Assembly (NCBI GenBank): GCA_030154185.1
Contig: JASKKK010000016.1
Span: 1 to 55,345 of the forward strand
Direction of reading: 5' to 3'
From: Desulfuromonadales bacterium
GTDB taxonomy: Bacteria; Desulfobacterota; Desulfuromonadia; Desulfuromonadales; Syntrophotaleaceae
DNA: 55,345 nt
The position numbers and the translations under genes are program-made. The notes beneath the pieces were generated by a model, which was not told the DNA's origin, searched no databases, and was given only the letters and a program-made list of their open reading frames with translations. Shown here piece after piece: positions 17,654 through 25,931 of the stretch (its first letter is position 1; every line of letters begins with the position of its first letter).

Positions 17654-20600
17654 GCCGTACGCGACTTTTCATGCTTGTGCTGCCCCTGGTCCTCGTCGCC
17701 TGCTCCACCCTGGACGAGCGGGGAACGATCGCCCAGTTGCGCAACCAGCAGATCGAAATCGAGGAAGAGAAGATCGTCGGCGGGCTCGAAAAGGCGATGG
17801 AGGGGTATCAGCAGTTTCTGCGGGAAACGCCCGATACTCCCCTGGCTCCCGAGGCCATCCGGCGCCTGGCCGATTTGAAGGTCGAAAATGAATACGGCCT
17901 CATCACCGATCGGAGTGCACCTGCCGACGGGGCGCAAGCGTTACTCAGCGCCCCGGAGACCGCACGTCCCGCCGAGATTGCACAGACGGTTTCGGCCCCG
18001 GCGCCCGGCGAGTCGGAGGCCGAATTCGAGCGACGCACCACGACCGCGACCGCCGCCGCCGCGACGAAAACCGCGACGGCGCAGGCGGCCGACGACCTGG
18101 AACGGACGGGGGCGCTCGAGGCCATCGCCCTGTACCGGGAACTGCTTGACGAGTACCCGCTGTACGACCGCAACGACCAGGTTCTTTACCAGATGTCCCG
18201 CGCTTACGAGGAACTGGGGCGGGTCGACGAGGCCATGGAGGTCATGACCCGGCTGGTGCGCACCTGTCCGAAATCCCGCTACTTCGACGAAGTCCAGTTC
18301 CGACGGGCCGAATACTTCTTTACCCGCCGCAAGTATCTGGACGCCGAGGACGCCTACAAGTCCATCGTCGATATCGGCGTGGCCTCATCCTTTTACCAGC
18401 TGGCCCTGTATAAACTGGGGTGGACCTTCTACAAGCAGGAACTCTATTACAACGCCCTGGATAATTTCATTGCCCTGCTCGATTACCAGGTCAAGACCGG
18501 TTACGACTTCGAGCAGACCGAGGACGAACCCGAACGCAAGCGGGTGGAAGACACCTTCCGTGTCGTCAGCCTGAGCTTTTCCTACCTTGGCGGTGCCGAG
18601 GCGATGGACGAGTTTTTCAACGAGGAGGGGCGGCGTCGTTACGAGGACCGTGTCTACGGCAATCTGGGCGAATACTATTTCGGCAAGCGCCGCTACGCCG
18701 ATGCCACCGCCACCTACAGCGCTTTCGTCAGCCGCCATCCCTTTCACAAGATGGCGCCGCACTTCGACATGAGGGTGATCGAGATCAACATGGCCGGCGG
18801 CTTTCCCACCCTGGTCATCGACGCGAAAAAGGCCTTCGCCACCCGTTACGGTCTGAAATCCGAATACTGGCGGCATTTCGAACCGGCCGACTATCCGGAA
18901 GCGCTCGGCTTATTGAAAACCAACCTGCACGACCTGGCGAATCACTATCACGCGCTCTATCAGAGTCCCGAGCAAGCCGAAGCAAAGCCGGCCAACTTCG
19001 CCGAGGCGCTGCACTGGTATCGGGAGTATCTGGCCTCCTTTCCGCAGGATGAGGAATCGCCTGCCATCAACATACAGCTGGCGGACCTGCTGCTGGAAAA
19101 CCGTTCCTTCGCCGAGGCGGCGGTGGAGTACGAGAAGATCGCCTACGATTATCCGAGTCATGACAAATCCTCCACGGCCGGTTACGCGGCGGTGTTTGCC
19201 CGCCGCGAGCATCTCGCAACCGTATCCGACGACCGGCGGGAGCCGGTCAGGCGCGAGGTGGTGGCAAGTTCGCTGAAATTCGCCGAAACCTTCCCGGAAC
19301 ACGAGAAGGCAGCCATCGTCCTGGGCGCGGCGGCGGACGATCTCTACGCCATGCAGGACTACTCTCCGGCGCTGGCGGCGGCCCACAAGCTCATCGAAAC
19401 CTTCCCGGCCGCCGAGCAGGACATTGTGCGTGCCGCCTGGCTGGTGGTCGGGCATGCGTCCTACGAGCTTCAGCATTACAGCGACGCCGAACAGGCCTAT
19501 GGCAAGGTGTTGGCCATGCTGCCGGCAAGCGACGAATCCCGCGGCGAACTGGTCGACAACCTGGCGGCCGCCATTTACAAGCAGGGGGAAGAGGCGAATG
19601 CGGCCGAGGATTACCGTGGCGCGGCGGATCACTTCCTGAGGGTGGGGCGCATGGCGCCGACCTCCAGGATCAGGCCGGCCGCCGAGTTCGATGCCGCCAC
19701 GGCCCTGATCCAGCTCAAGGACTGGGGCGCGGCGGCCACCGTGCTGGCGGGCTTCCGCAACAGCTTCCCCGGTCACGCATTGCAGCCCGAAGTGACCAAG
19801 AAGATGGCCTTCGTCTATCGGGAGGACGGCAAGGCGGCGCAGGCCGCTGCCGAATACGAAAGGATCGAAACCGAGTCGGATGACGATGCGATCCGGCAGG
19901 AGGCGCTGCAGGTCGCCGCCGAGCTGTACGTCGAAGCCGACAAACAGGCCCAGGCGCTTAAAGTCTATCGACGCTATGTCGCCAACTTCCCCGATCCGGT
20001 CGCATTGAATCTGGAAACCCGCAACAAGATCGCCGACATCCTCAAGGCGAACGGGGATCGTAGCGGTTATCTCGAGCAGCTCAGGCAGATTGTCGCCCTC
20101 GATGCCGCCGGGGAAGGGCGGACCGAGCGGACGCGCTATCTGGCCGGAAATGCCGCGCTGGTGCTGGCTGAAAACACGTATGAAATGTTCCGGGCGATCA
20201 AGCTGGCGAAGCCGTTAGAGGAAAGCATGCGAAAAAAGAAGCGCATGATGAAAGAATCCATCAAGCGCTTCAACGGGCTCATAGAATACGAGTCGGGGGA
20301 GCTTACCGCGGCGGCCACATTCTATCTGGCCGAAATATACGCCCACTTCAGCAAGGCTCTGATGGCCTCGGAACGTCCTGAGCTGACCTTCGATTACTAC
20401 ACGATCAAACCCGGCGACAACCTCATCGGAATCGCCAGGCGATCCAAATGCGATATCAGCAGGCTTCTAAACGCCAACAACCTGAAAAGATCGAGTGTCA
20501 TCGTCGCAGGAAAAAAACTGAAAATACCTCGAGGTTTGTACCCCGAGGAGCTCGAAGAGTATGAATGGGCCCTCGAGGAAAAGGCCTATCCCTTTGAGGA

Positions 20601-21087
20601 ACGGGCCATTTCCGTACACGAAAGAAATCTCCAGCTCATGGCCCGGGGGATTTACAACGAGTGGATCGAGCGGAGTTTGCGGAAACTGGCCGAGGTCGTG
20701 CCGGCACGCTATGCCAGGTCGGAAGAGCCGAGTCCCGTCCTGACTTCCCTCGACGGCTACGGTTTCGAGATTTATCGACCCTTGCCTGTCGTCGCCGGCC
20801 CGGCCGACGGACCGTCTGCGGATACAGCCCGGCCCGGCGCCGAAGCGCCGGCTGTCGATGCGGCGCAGGTTGTGGAAGAGGTACGCGCTGCGGATGAAGA
20901 AGCGATGACGGCCGGAAAGGGCCAAGCTGTCAAGGAGGACCCGTCCACGGTTGAGGAGCCGCAGGCCGGGGAGGAAGCGTCGTCCACGGCCGAAGTACAG
21001 TCTTCGGCTGCGGACGGCGTGACTGCAGCGGACACGGCGATTCAGACGACAAGAAGCGAGGTGGAGGTGGATGTTGAGAGGAATTAG
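17650..21087 (+). CDS. large TPR lipoprotein with an inserted LysM domain (1145 aa)
   Basis: The signal ends in a lipobox LVAC (Cys18), so a lipid anchor is predicted. Many TPR repeats run from about residue 150 to 890 (for example VLYQMSRAYEELGRVDEAME). A LysM motif (YYTIKPGDNLIGIARRSKC to KIPRG) occupies about residues 915-962, inside the C-terminal helical region, which resumes with GLYPEELEEYEWALEEKAYP. LysM domains bind peptidoglycan GlcNAc. An Ala/Glu/Val-rich low-complexity tail follows residue 1030. It starts within the previous stop (ATGA) and overlaps the next gene by 17 nt, so the three genes are translationally coupled. It probably forms a periplasm-spanning scaffold. Confidence 0.8.
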   Translation: MSRTRLFMLVLPLVLVACSTLDERGTIAQLRNQQIEIEEEKIVGGLEKAMEGYQQFLRETPDTPLAPEAIRRLADLKVENEYGLITDRSAPADGAQALLSAPETARPAEIAQTVSAPAPGESEAEFERRTTTATAAAATKTATAQAADDLERTGALEAIALYRELLDEYPLYDRNDQVLYQMSRAYEELGRVDEAMEVMTRLVRTCPKSRYFDEVQFRRAEYFFTRRKYLDAEDAYKSIVDIGVASSFYQLALYKLGWTFYKQELYYNALDNFIALLDYQVKTGYDFEQTEDEPERKRVEDTFRVVSLSFSYLGGAEAMDEFFNEEGRRRYEDRVYGNLGEYYFGKRRYADATATYSAFVSRHPFHKMAPHFDMRVIEINMAGGFPTLVIDAKKAFATRYGLKSEYWRHFEPADYPEALGLLKTNLHDLANHYHALYQSPEQAEAKPANFAEALHWYREYLASFPQDEESPAINIQLADLLLENRSFAEAAVEYEKIAYDYPSHDKSSTAGYAAVFARREHLATVSDDRREPVRREVVASSLKFAETFPEHEKAAIVLGAAADDLYAMQDYSPALAAAHKLIETFPAAEQDIVRAAWLVVGHASYELQHYSDAEQAYGKVLAMLPASDESRGELVDNLAAAIYKQGEEANAAEDYRGAADHFLRVGRMAPTSRIRPAAEFDAATALIQLKDWGAAATVLAGFRNSFPGHALQPEVTKKMAFVYREDGKAAQAAAEYERIETESDDDAIRQEALQVAAELYVEADKQAQALKVYRRYVANFPDPVALNLETRNKIADILKANGDRSGYLEQLRQIVALDAAGEGRTERTRYLAGNAALVLAENTYEMFRAIKLAKPLEESMRKKKRMMKESIKRFNGLIEYESGELTAAATFYLAEIYAHFSKALMASERPELTFDYYTIKPGDNLIGIARRSKCDISRLLNANNLKRSSVIVAGKKLKIPRGLYPEELEEYEWALEEKAYPFEERAISVHERNLQLMARGIYNEWIERSLRKLAEVVPARYARSEEPSPVLTSLDGYGFEIYRPLPVVAGPADGPSADTARPGAEAPAVDAAQVVEEVRAADEEAMTAGKGQAVKEDPSTVEEPQAGEEASSTAEVQSSAADGVTAADTAIQTTRSEVEVDVERN

Positions 21088-21802
21088 GAGAGCGGCGACA
21101 AACACGGCCGTTGCCGGAAAACTGGTGGGCCTGCTGCTTTTGCTGGCGGTCGTTCCCGGCTGTGCTCCGGGGCGCAGTGCCGGTCCGGAGTCCGTCCGCG
21201 CAACGAGCGGGGCCGTGGATGCCAGCGGGGCCGAGAACGCGAGTGGAGCCGAGAACGCGGGCGGAGCCACCGTGACCCGTTTGCCGGGCGGGCGCGAGGG
21301 GTTCGATATCCGCGAGCAGGCCGATCTGGAAGCCAGGGACCGCGCTGCCTTCGAGCAGGCCGTTGCCCTGCTGAAAAGCGGTCGCCACGCCGAAGCCATC
21401 CTGCTGTTGGAACCGGTCGTCGCGTCTTCTCCTGCGGTCACGGCACCGTATATCGACCTGGCCATCGCCTGTCGGCATGAAGGTAAGCCCGAACAGGCCG
21501 AAAAATGCCTGAAGGCGGCCCTGAAAAGGGTTCCCGGACACCCGGTGGCGAGTAACGAGTACGGTTTGCTGCTGCGCCGGGCCGGCCGTTTTGACGAGGC
21601 CCGGGCAATCTACGAGCAGGCATTGGCCGAGTTTCCCGAGTACCTGCCGCTGCGCAGAAACCTCGGCATTTTATGCGACCTTTACCTGGGCGATCAGGCC
21701 TGCGCCCTGGAACAGTACCGGATCTACAGCGAGGGCAAGCCGGAGGATGAAGAGGTCAAGATATGGATCGCCGATCTGAAACTGCGCATGGCAAACCCGT
21801 AG
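21071..21802 (+). CDS. small TPR lipoprotein
   Basis: The 243-residue product has an N-terminal hydrophobic segment ending VVPGC (Cys31), a likely lipoprotein signal. A low-complexity linker built from a 15-bp tandem repeat (SGAENASGAENAGGA) follows. At least three TPR units lie between about residues 95 and 225 (AVALLKSGRHAEAILLLEP, EYGLLLRRAGRFDEARAIYE). It overlaps the preceding gene by 17 nt. A short TPR lipoprotein beside TolQ/TolR-type motor genes is consistent with an outer-membrane lipoprotein of a Glt-like complex, but no specific orthologue is claimed. Confidence 0.75.
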   Translation: MLRGIRRAATNTAVAGKLVGLLLLLAVVPGCAPGRSAGPESVRATSGAVDASGAENASGAENAGGATVTRLPGGREGFDIREQADLEARDRAAFEQAVALLKSGRHAEAILLLEPVVASSPAVTAPYIDLAIACRHEGKPEQAEKCLKAALKRVPGHPVASNEYGLLLRRAGRFDEARAIYEQALAEFPEYLPLRRNLGILCDLYLGDQACALEQYRIYSEGKPEDEEVKIWIADLKLRMANP

Positions 21803-21811
21803 GAGGTGGGC

Positions 21812-22150
21812 ATGTATCGAAAATTGTTCTGCGTCCTGTGCCTGGTACTGCTGCCGACTGTAGCGGCCATGGCCCGGGAAGAAGCGGTGCCTCAGACAGA
21901 CGCCGCGGCAAAGAAAGACGCTTTACCCAGGAAGAACGCTCCGCCGCCGGGTCCCAAGGAGCTTTCGGGTATGTCGATCGTCGGCAACGACGAAGCTCCG
22001 AAATCGCTCTATATCGTGCCGTGGAAAAGTTCCGAACTCGGTACCGAAGCCAGTCTGAGCATGATGATGAACGACGGGGCGAGGCCGGTCGACCGCGAGG
22101 TTTTCAAGCGGCAACTCGAATACTACGAAGTCTGTACCGCAACAGAATAA
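21812..22150 (+). CDS. small exported protein conserved beside the motor genes (112 aa)
   Basis: ATG 21812 is chosen because AGGAGG lies 5 nt upstream and overlaps the preceding stop; an in-frame GTG at 21806 sits inside that Shine-Dalgarno. The product has a signal peptide (MYRKLFCVLCLVLLPTVAAMA), a charged Pro-rich linker and a compact domain with LSGMSIVGNDEAPKSLYIV and PVDREVFKRQLEYYEV. The function is unknown. Its position immediately before the TolQ-like gene suggests it is a periplasmic accessory of the motor. Confidence 0.7.
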   Translation: MYRKLFCVLCLVLLPTVAAMAREEAVPQTDAAAKKDALPRKNAPPPGPKELSGMSIVGNDEAPKSLYIVPWKSSELGTEASLSMMMNDGARPVDREVFKRQLEYYEVCTATE

Positions 22151-22271
22151 AGGCATTTCACCGCCCGCTCGTTTCACTCACTTGAGCGCGCGGAGAACGC
22201 AGAGATATCGATAACCACCCCGGCATCGGTCCCGGGGCAGCAACCAACTTTTTAAGTAGTGGAGGATCAAA

Positions 22272-22922
22272 ATGGGTTTCTTTACGATCGTAGGTTTTTT
22301 CCAGAAGGGCGGGTTGTTCATGTACCCCATCCTGATCGTGTTTGCGGTCGGCATGGCTATCGCCATTGAGCGCTGGGTGCAGTTGACCCGCACCCGCGAA
22401 AACAATCGCAAGATGTGGGGCAAGGTGCAGGGCGTGCTTGAAAAGGGCGAGTTCGACAAGGCACGCACCCTGGTCAACAAGGACAAGTCGACCATTTCGC
22501 AGATGCTGGCCATGGGGCTGGCGCGCCAGGGCGCGGTGCGGCGGCGCGAGGATATCGAGATCGCCATGGAAGAGAGCATGATGGAGATCATCCCGCAGCT
22601 GGAAAAACGCACCCCCTACATCGGCCTGCTCTCCAATATCGCCACCCTGCTCGGACTGCTCGGCACCATCATGGGTCTGATCGATGCCTTTACCGCGGTG
22701 GCCAACGCCAACCCGGCGGAAAAAGCCGATCTGCTGTCGGCCAGTATCTCGGTGGCCATGAATACCACCGCCTTCGGTCTGATGGCGGCCATTCCGCTGT
22801 TGCTCATTCACGCGAAATTGACCTCCACCACCGGACAGATCGTCGACAGCCTGGAGATGGCATCGGTCAAGGCGCTGAACAGCATCTCCAATTTTTCCAA
22901 GCGCCAATATCCGACGGGCTGA
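22272..22922 (+). CDS. TolQ/ExbB/MotA-family proton-channel protein
   Basis: This 216-residue inner-membrane protein has the family's three transmembrane segments. TM1 is at about residues 12-34 (MYPILIVFAVGMAIAIERW), TM2 at 116-140 (GLLSNIATLLGLLGTIMGLI) and TM3 at 164-185 (NTTAFGLMAAIPLLLIHAKL). TM2-TM3 carry the typical small-residue and Thr pattern of ion-conducting subunits. A GGAGG lies 7 nt before the ATG. The ~120-nt gap upstream contains a CCCCGG/CCGGGG hairpin near 22217-22237. With the two following ExbD-like genes this is the stoichiometric-type set seen for Myxococcus AglR-AglQ-AglS. Energy transduction from the proton gradient is family knowledge. Confidence 0.9.
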   Translation: MGFFTIVGFFQKGGLFMYPILIVFAVGMAIAIERWVQLTRTRENNRKMWGKVQGVLEKGEFDKARTLVNKDKSTISQMLAMGLARQGAVRRREDIEIAMEESMMEIIPQLEKRTPYIGLLSNIATLLGLLGTIMGLIDAFTAVANANPAEKADLLSASISVAMNTTAFGLMAAIPLLLIHAKLTSTTGQIVDSLEMASVKALNSISNFSKRQYPTG

Positions 22923-22924
22923 TT

Positions 22925-23416
22925 ATGCGCAGACGACATCATTACCGAAGAATAAGCAAGGAAGCACCCAACCTGGATATCACCACCTTCATGAACCTGA
23001 TGGTGGTGCTCGTCCCCTTTCTGCTCATCAGCGCGGTTTTTTCGAGGGTGACGATTCAGGAACTGAGCGTACCGACCGCGGCCGGCGGATCGAAGCAGGT
23101 GCAGCCGAACTTTGCCATCGAGGTGATCGTGCGGAAGACGGGGCTGGAGCTGGCCAACGGCAACAGCGTGGTGGCGGCGATGCCGAAAAAGGATGGGGAG
23201 TACGACCTGGAGCAGTTGGAGGAAATGCTGCTGCGACTCAAGAGCAGCTATCCGGAAAAGACCGATGCCACGGTACTGATGGAACCGGATATCCAATACG
23301 ACTACCTGATTCTCGTCATGGATACGCTGCGGGAAACCGAGATCACCGATGAAGCCACCGGCGAGATCGGCAAAATGGAACTTTTCCCCAACATATCCAT
23401 TGGAGACGCGCCATGA
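22925..23416 (+). CDS. ExbD/TolR-like protein with Asn at the proton-site position
   Basis: The 163-residue product has a basic cytoplasmic N-terminus, one transmembrane helix (about residues 19-42) and a periplasmic domain. Aligned to E. coli ExbD INVTPFIDVMLVLL, the sequence reads LDITTFMNLMVVLV. The Asp that carries protons in ExbD/TolR/MotB is therefore Asn24 here. The second copy downstream retains Asp. The gene starts 2 nt after the TolQ-like stop and overlaps the next ExbD-like gene by ATGA. It is probably a structural, non-protonatable partner in an asymmetric channel. Confidence 0.85.
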   Translation: MRRRHHYRRISKEAPNLDITTFMNLMVVLVPFLLISAVFSRVTIQELSVPTAAGGSKQVQPNFAIEVIVRKTGLELANGNSVVAAMPKKDGEYDLEQLEEMLLRLKSSYPEKTDATVLMEPDIQYDYLILVMDTLRETEITDEATGEIGKMELFPNISIGDAP

Positions 23417-23907
23417 GAACAAACAGACGCATCAGACGCATGGAACGCAACAGAAAGAAGGTGCCGGTCCTGAATCTGACCTCGCTGATGGATGTGTTCA
23501 CCATCCTGGTGTTCTTCCTGCTGGCCAATTCATCCTCCAGCGAGGTGGTCACCGCCCCCAAGCAGATCAAACTGCCCGATTCCGTGGTCGAGACCAAGCC
23601 CCGGGAAACGCTGGTGATCCTGGTCGGCACCGAGACGGTTCTGCTGCAGGGCCAACCGGTCATCACCACCGCCGAACTGCTCGAAGACGAACAGGGCCCC
23701 ATACCGGCCATTGCCGAACGGCTGGAATTACTCGAACGCAACATTATCGGCATCAGCACCAAGGCGGCCATAGCCAGTCAGGAAATCACCATTCTGGCCG
23801 ACAAGACCATCCCGTTCAAGGTGTTGAAGAAAATAATGTCAACCTGCACGGATTCTGGATACGGCAAGATTTCCCTTGCGGTAACCCAGAAGGCCCCGAA
23901 ATCCTAA
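23413..23907 (+). CDS. ExbD/TolR-like protein with intact proton-site Asp
   Basis: The 164-residue product has the standard ExbD layout: a basic N-terminus (about residues 4-16), one transmembrane helix beginning LTSLMDVFTILVFFLL with Asp27 at the proton-binding position, and a periplasmic domain ending in a VLKKIMSTC-type strand-helix. It overlaps the previous ExbD-like gene by four bases. The functional pair of ExbD paralogues parallels AglQ/AglS of Myxococcus gliding motors. Confidence 0.9.
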   Translation: MRTNRRIRRMERNRKKVPVLNLTSLMDVFTILVFFLLANSSSSEVVTAPKQIKLPDSVVETKPRETLVILVGTETVLLQGQPVITTAELLEDEQGPIPAIAERLELLERNIIGISTKAAIASQEITILADKTIPFKVLKKIMSTCTDSGYGKISLAVTQKAPKS

Positions 23908-23917
23908 GGTAATTTCT

Positions 23918-25435
23918 GTGGACACATCCTTATTAGCACAGGAACTGGAGCCCCTGAACGCGCAGATCGAGGAAACGCGGGCAAAGATCGAGGTGCTCGA
24001 AGACGATCTGCGGGTGGTGGAGGCGGAACTCGATACCTTTTCCGACGACAAGCAGCGCTACGACACCCTGCGGGAGATCTGCGACGGGCTCGACAAGCTG
24101 GGCGCGTTGGGCGCCGGCGAGATGTTCTGGTCTGGCGTCGCCGATCCCGGTGCCGCCGCCGGCCATCTGGAACAGATGCGGGAACAGGTGACCCGCTTCG
24201 AACAGGAGTTTCAGGTCGTCGAGAGAAGGCGGCAGGGCCTCAGGGAACAGGCCGAACGGTGCCAGGAGGCGCTCGATTACCTGTTCGAAGAAGTGCATGA
24301 CGCCTATGCCCGGGAGGAACGGCGCCTGGAGGAATTCGCCATCGTGCGGGAGATTTCTCCGGTGGCCCACGGACCAGGAATCATGCCCTGGGCCCACGTC
24401 GGCGAAAGCGAACGACGCTTCCGCAAGATACTGATGATTTCGCTGCTGTGGACGCTGCTTTTCGGCATCCTGATTCCTTGGATAAACGTGCCGATTCCCG
24501 ATCGCGTCGCGACGGTGGTGGAGATTCCGGAGCGGTTGGCCACGCTGGTCAAGAAGGAGCCACCCAAGCCGGAACCGGTGCGGCGGCGCAAGCCCGAACT
24601 GGCCAAGGCCGATACGGCGAAATCCGACGCAAAGCTTGAAAAGTCCGCATCGGCGGCCAAACCCAAGGGTGGAACCAAGGTGGCGAAAGGCGATGGCAGG
24701 CCCGCTGGCGGCGGAGGCGGTGGCGGCGGTTCGCCCGGCGGCCGGAAAGCTCGCACCACCGGCGTGCTGGCCTTCAAGGCCAGCTTTGCCGACATGATGG
24801 ATGAAGTCCCGGTGGCCAGACTCGGCACCGAGGCCCGGCTGAAAAAGAATTCCAAACAGGCGGCCGGCCAGGCCGTCGCCCACCGTTCGCTGGTGGCCAG
24901 CCAGGCCAAGAGCGGCGGCAGCGGCGGAATCAGCAATTTCGGCGTCAGTCGCAACCTGGGCAGCGGCGGCAGCGGCGGCGGCAGCGGGTACGGCCGGGGC
25001 GGCGGTCACGGCTCCGGCAACGGCACCGGTTGGGGCGACGGCAGCGGCGTCGGTTATGGCGGCACCGGCAGCAAGGTCAAGAGTGCCGTGGCGGGTCTGA
25101 GCGAACAGGCGGGTCGGCCCCTGAGCGACGGACCGGGTCCCGGCCGCACCGACGAGGAAATCCAGATCGTTTTCGACCGCTACAAGGCGACCCTCTATCG
25201 GATCTACAATCGCAAACTGCGTGAGGATCCGACCCTGCGCGGAAAACTGCTGCTGCGGCTTACGATCGAACCGGGAGGAGAGGTCTCCATGTGCGAGGCG
25301 GAGTCCACCGATCTGGCCTCAACGGAACTGGTCGCCCAGATTGTCGCCCGCGTCAAGCGGTTCAATTTCGGACCCAAAGAGGGGGTGCCGCCGACGACTA
25401 TTCTGTACCCGATCGACTTTCTGCCCGCGGGGTAG
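23918..25435 (+). CDS. TonB/AgmX-like envelope-spanning protein
   Basis: The 505-residue product has a cytoplasmic coiled-coil N-terminus (residues 1-150), a single transmembrane helix (about 170-190, ILMISLLWTLLFGILIPWI), and a Pro/Lys-rich linker as in TonB (KKEPPKPEPVRRRKPE). Two Gly/Ser-rich stretches follow (about 270-285 and 340-385), and the C-terminal domain (about 405-505) includes IQIVFDRYKATLYRIYNRKL and LTIEPGGEVSMCE. That domain matches the AgmX/PglI C-terminal type named from Myxococcus gliding proteins. It starts at GTG with AAGG upstream. It probably transmits motion or energy from the channel to the outer envelope. Confidence 0.85.
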   Translation: MDTSLLAQELEPLNAQIEETRAKIEVLEDDLRVVEAELDTFSDDKQRYDTLREICDGLDKLGALGAGEMFWSGVADPGAAAGHLEQMREQVTRFEQEFQVVERRRQGLREQAERCQEALDYLFEEVHDAYAREERRLEEFAIVREISPVAHGPGIMPWAHVGESERRFRKILMISLLWTLLFGILIPWINVPIPDRVATVVEIPERLATLVKKEPPKPEPVRRRKPELAKADTAKSDAKLEKSASAAKPKGGTKVAKGDGRPAGGGGGGGGSPGGRKARTTGVLAFKASFADMMDEVPVARLGTEARLKKNSKQAAGQAVAHRSLVASQAKSGGSGGISNFGVSRNLGSGGSGGGSGYGRGGGHGSGNGTGWGDGSGVGYGGTGSKVKSAVAGLSEQAGRPLSDGPGPGRTDEEIQIVFDRYKATLYRIYNRKLREDPTLRGKLLLRLTIEPGGEVSMCEAESTDLASTELVAQIVARVKRFNFGPKEGVPPTTILYPIDFLPAG

Positions 25436-25487
25436 CACCTGGCACTTCTTCAACATGCTTCGAATATCGTGCAATGGGAGATGAACA

Positions 25488-25931
25488 ATGAAACAGAAAG
25501 TCTGGTATATCGATGATCCGTATTGGGAGGAAAAACCGGAAACCGGCGAAGAGGATAAGCCGTGTGCCGTGGAACCAAAAGCGCAGCCTCCGGTCCACGG
25601 GGACGCAACCGCTCTTTTCGCTGCGATTCCCTTCTCATGCGCCGGAGGGCGATGTTTCGCCCGCAGCTATGACGGACAGCGTTACCACTCCAGGTTCAAC
25701 CACCACATGATCTCCTTGGGTTCAATCCGGAAATGGGTCTTTACCTGCGGCAAGGCCAGTACCGGCCAGGTGAAGGTGATCTTGAAATCCTTGACCTTGG
25801 CGCGGAAGACAAAATCCCCCGAGCGCAACACCAGGTCGGACTTCTCCGCAACAGGTTCCGGTTCAATGGCGAGGTTCAGGCCCTGGGGATTTTCGCGCTC
25901 TTCCTCAACAGCCTCGAAGAAGGCGTCATAG
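25488..25931 (+). CDS. doubtful small gene, probably truncated
   Basis: A good Shine-Dalgarno (GGGAG) precedes ATG 25488, and the first ~35 residues (MKQKVWYIDDPYWEEKPETG, acidic) look like a genuine protein start. From about residue 65 the frame runs antisense through the 3' end of the convergent lipoprotein gene and becomes Ser/Arg-rich and unconvincing. It may be the last gene of the operon whose 3' part was lost or replaced. I do not recognise a family. Confidence 0.35.
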   Translation: MKQKVWYIDDPYWEEKPETGEEDKPCAVEPKAQPPVHGDATALFAAIPFSCAGGRCFARSYDGQRYHSRFNHHMISLGSIRKWVFTCGKASTGQVKVILKSLTLARKTKSPERNTRSDFSATGSGSMARFRPWGFSRSSSTASKKAS

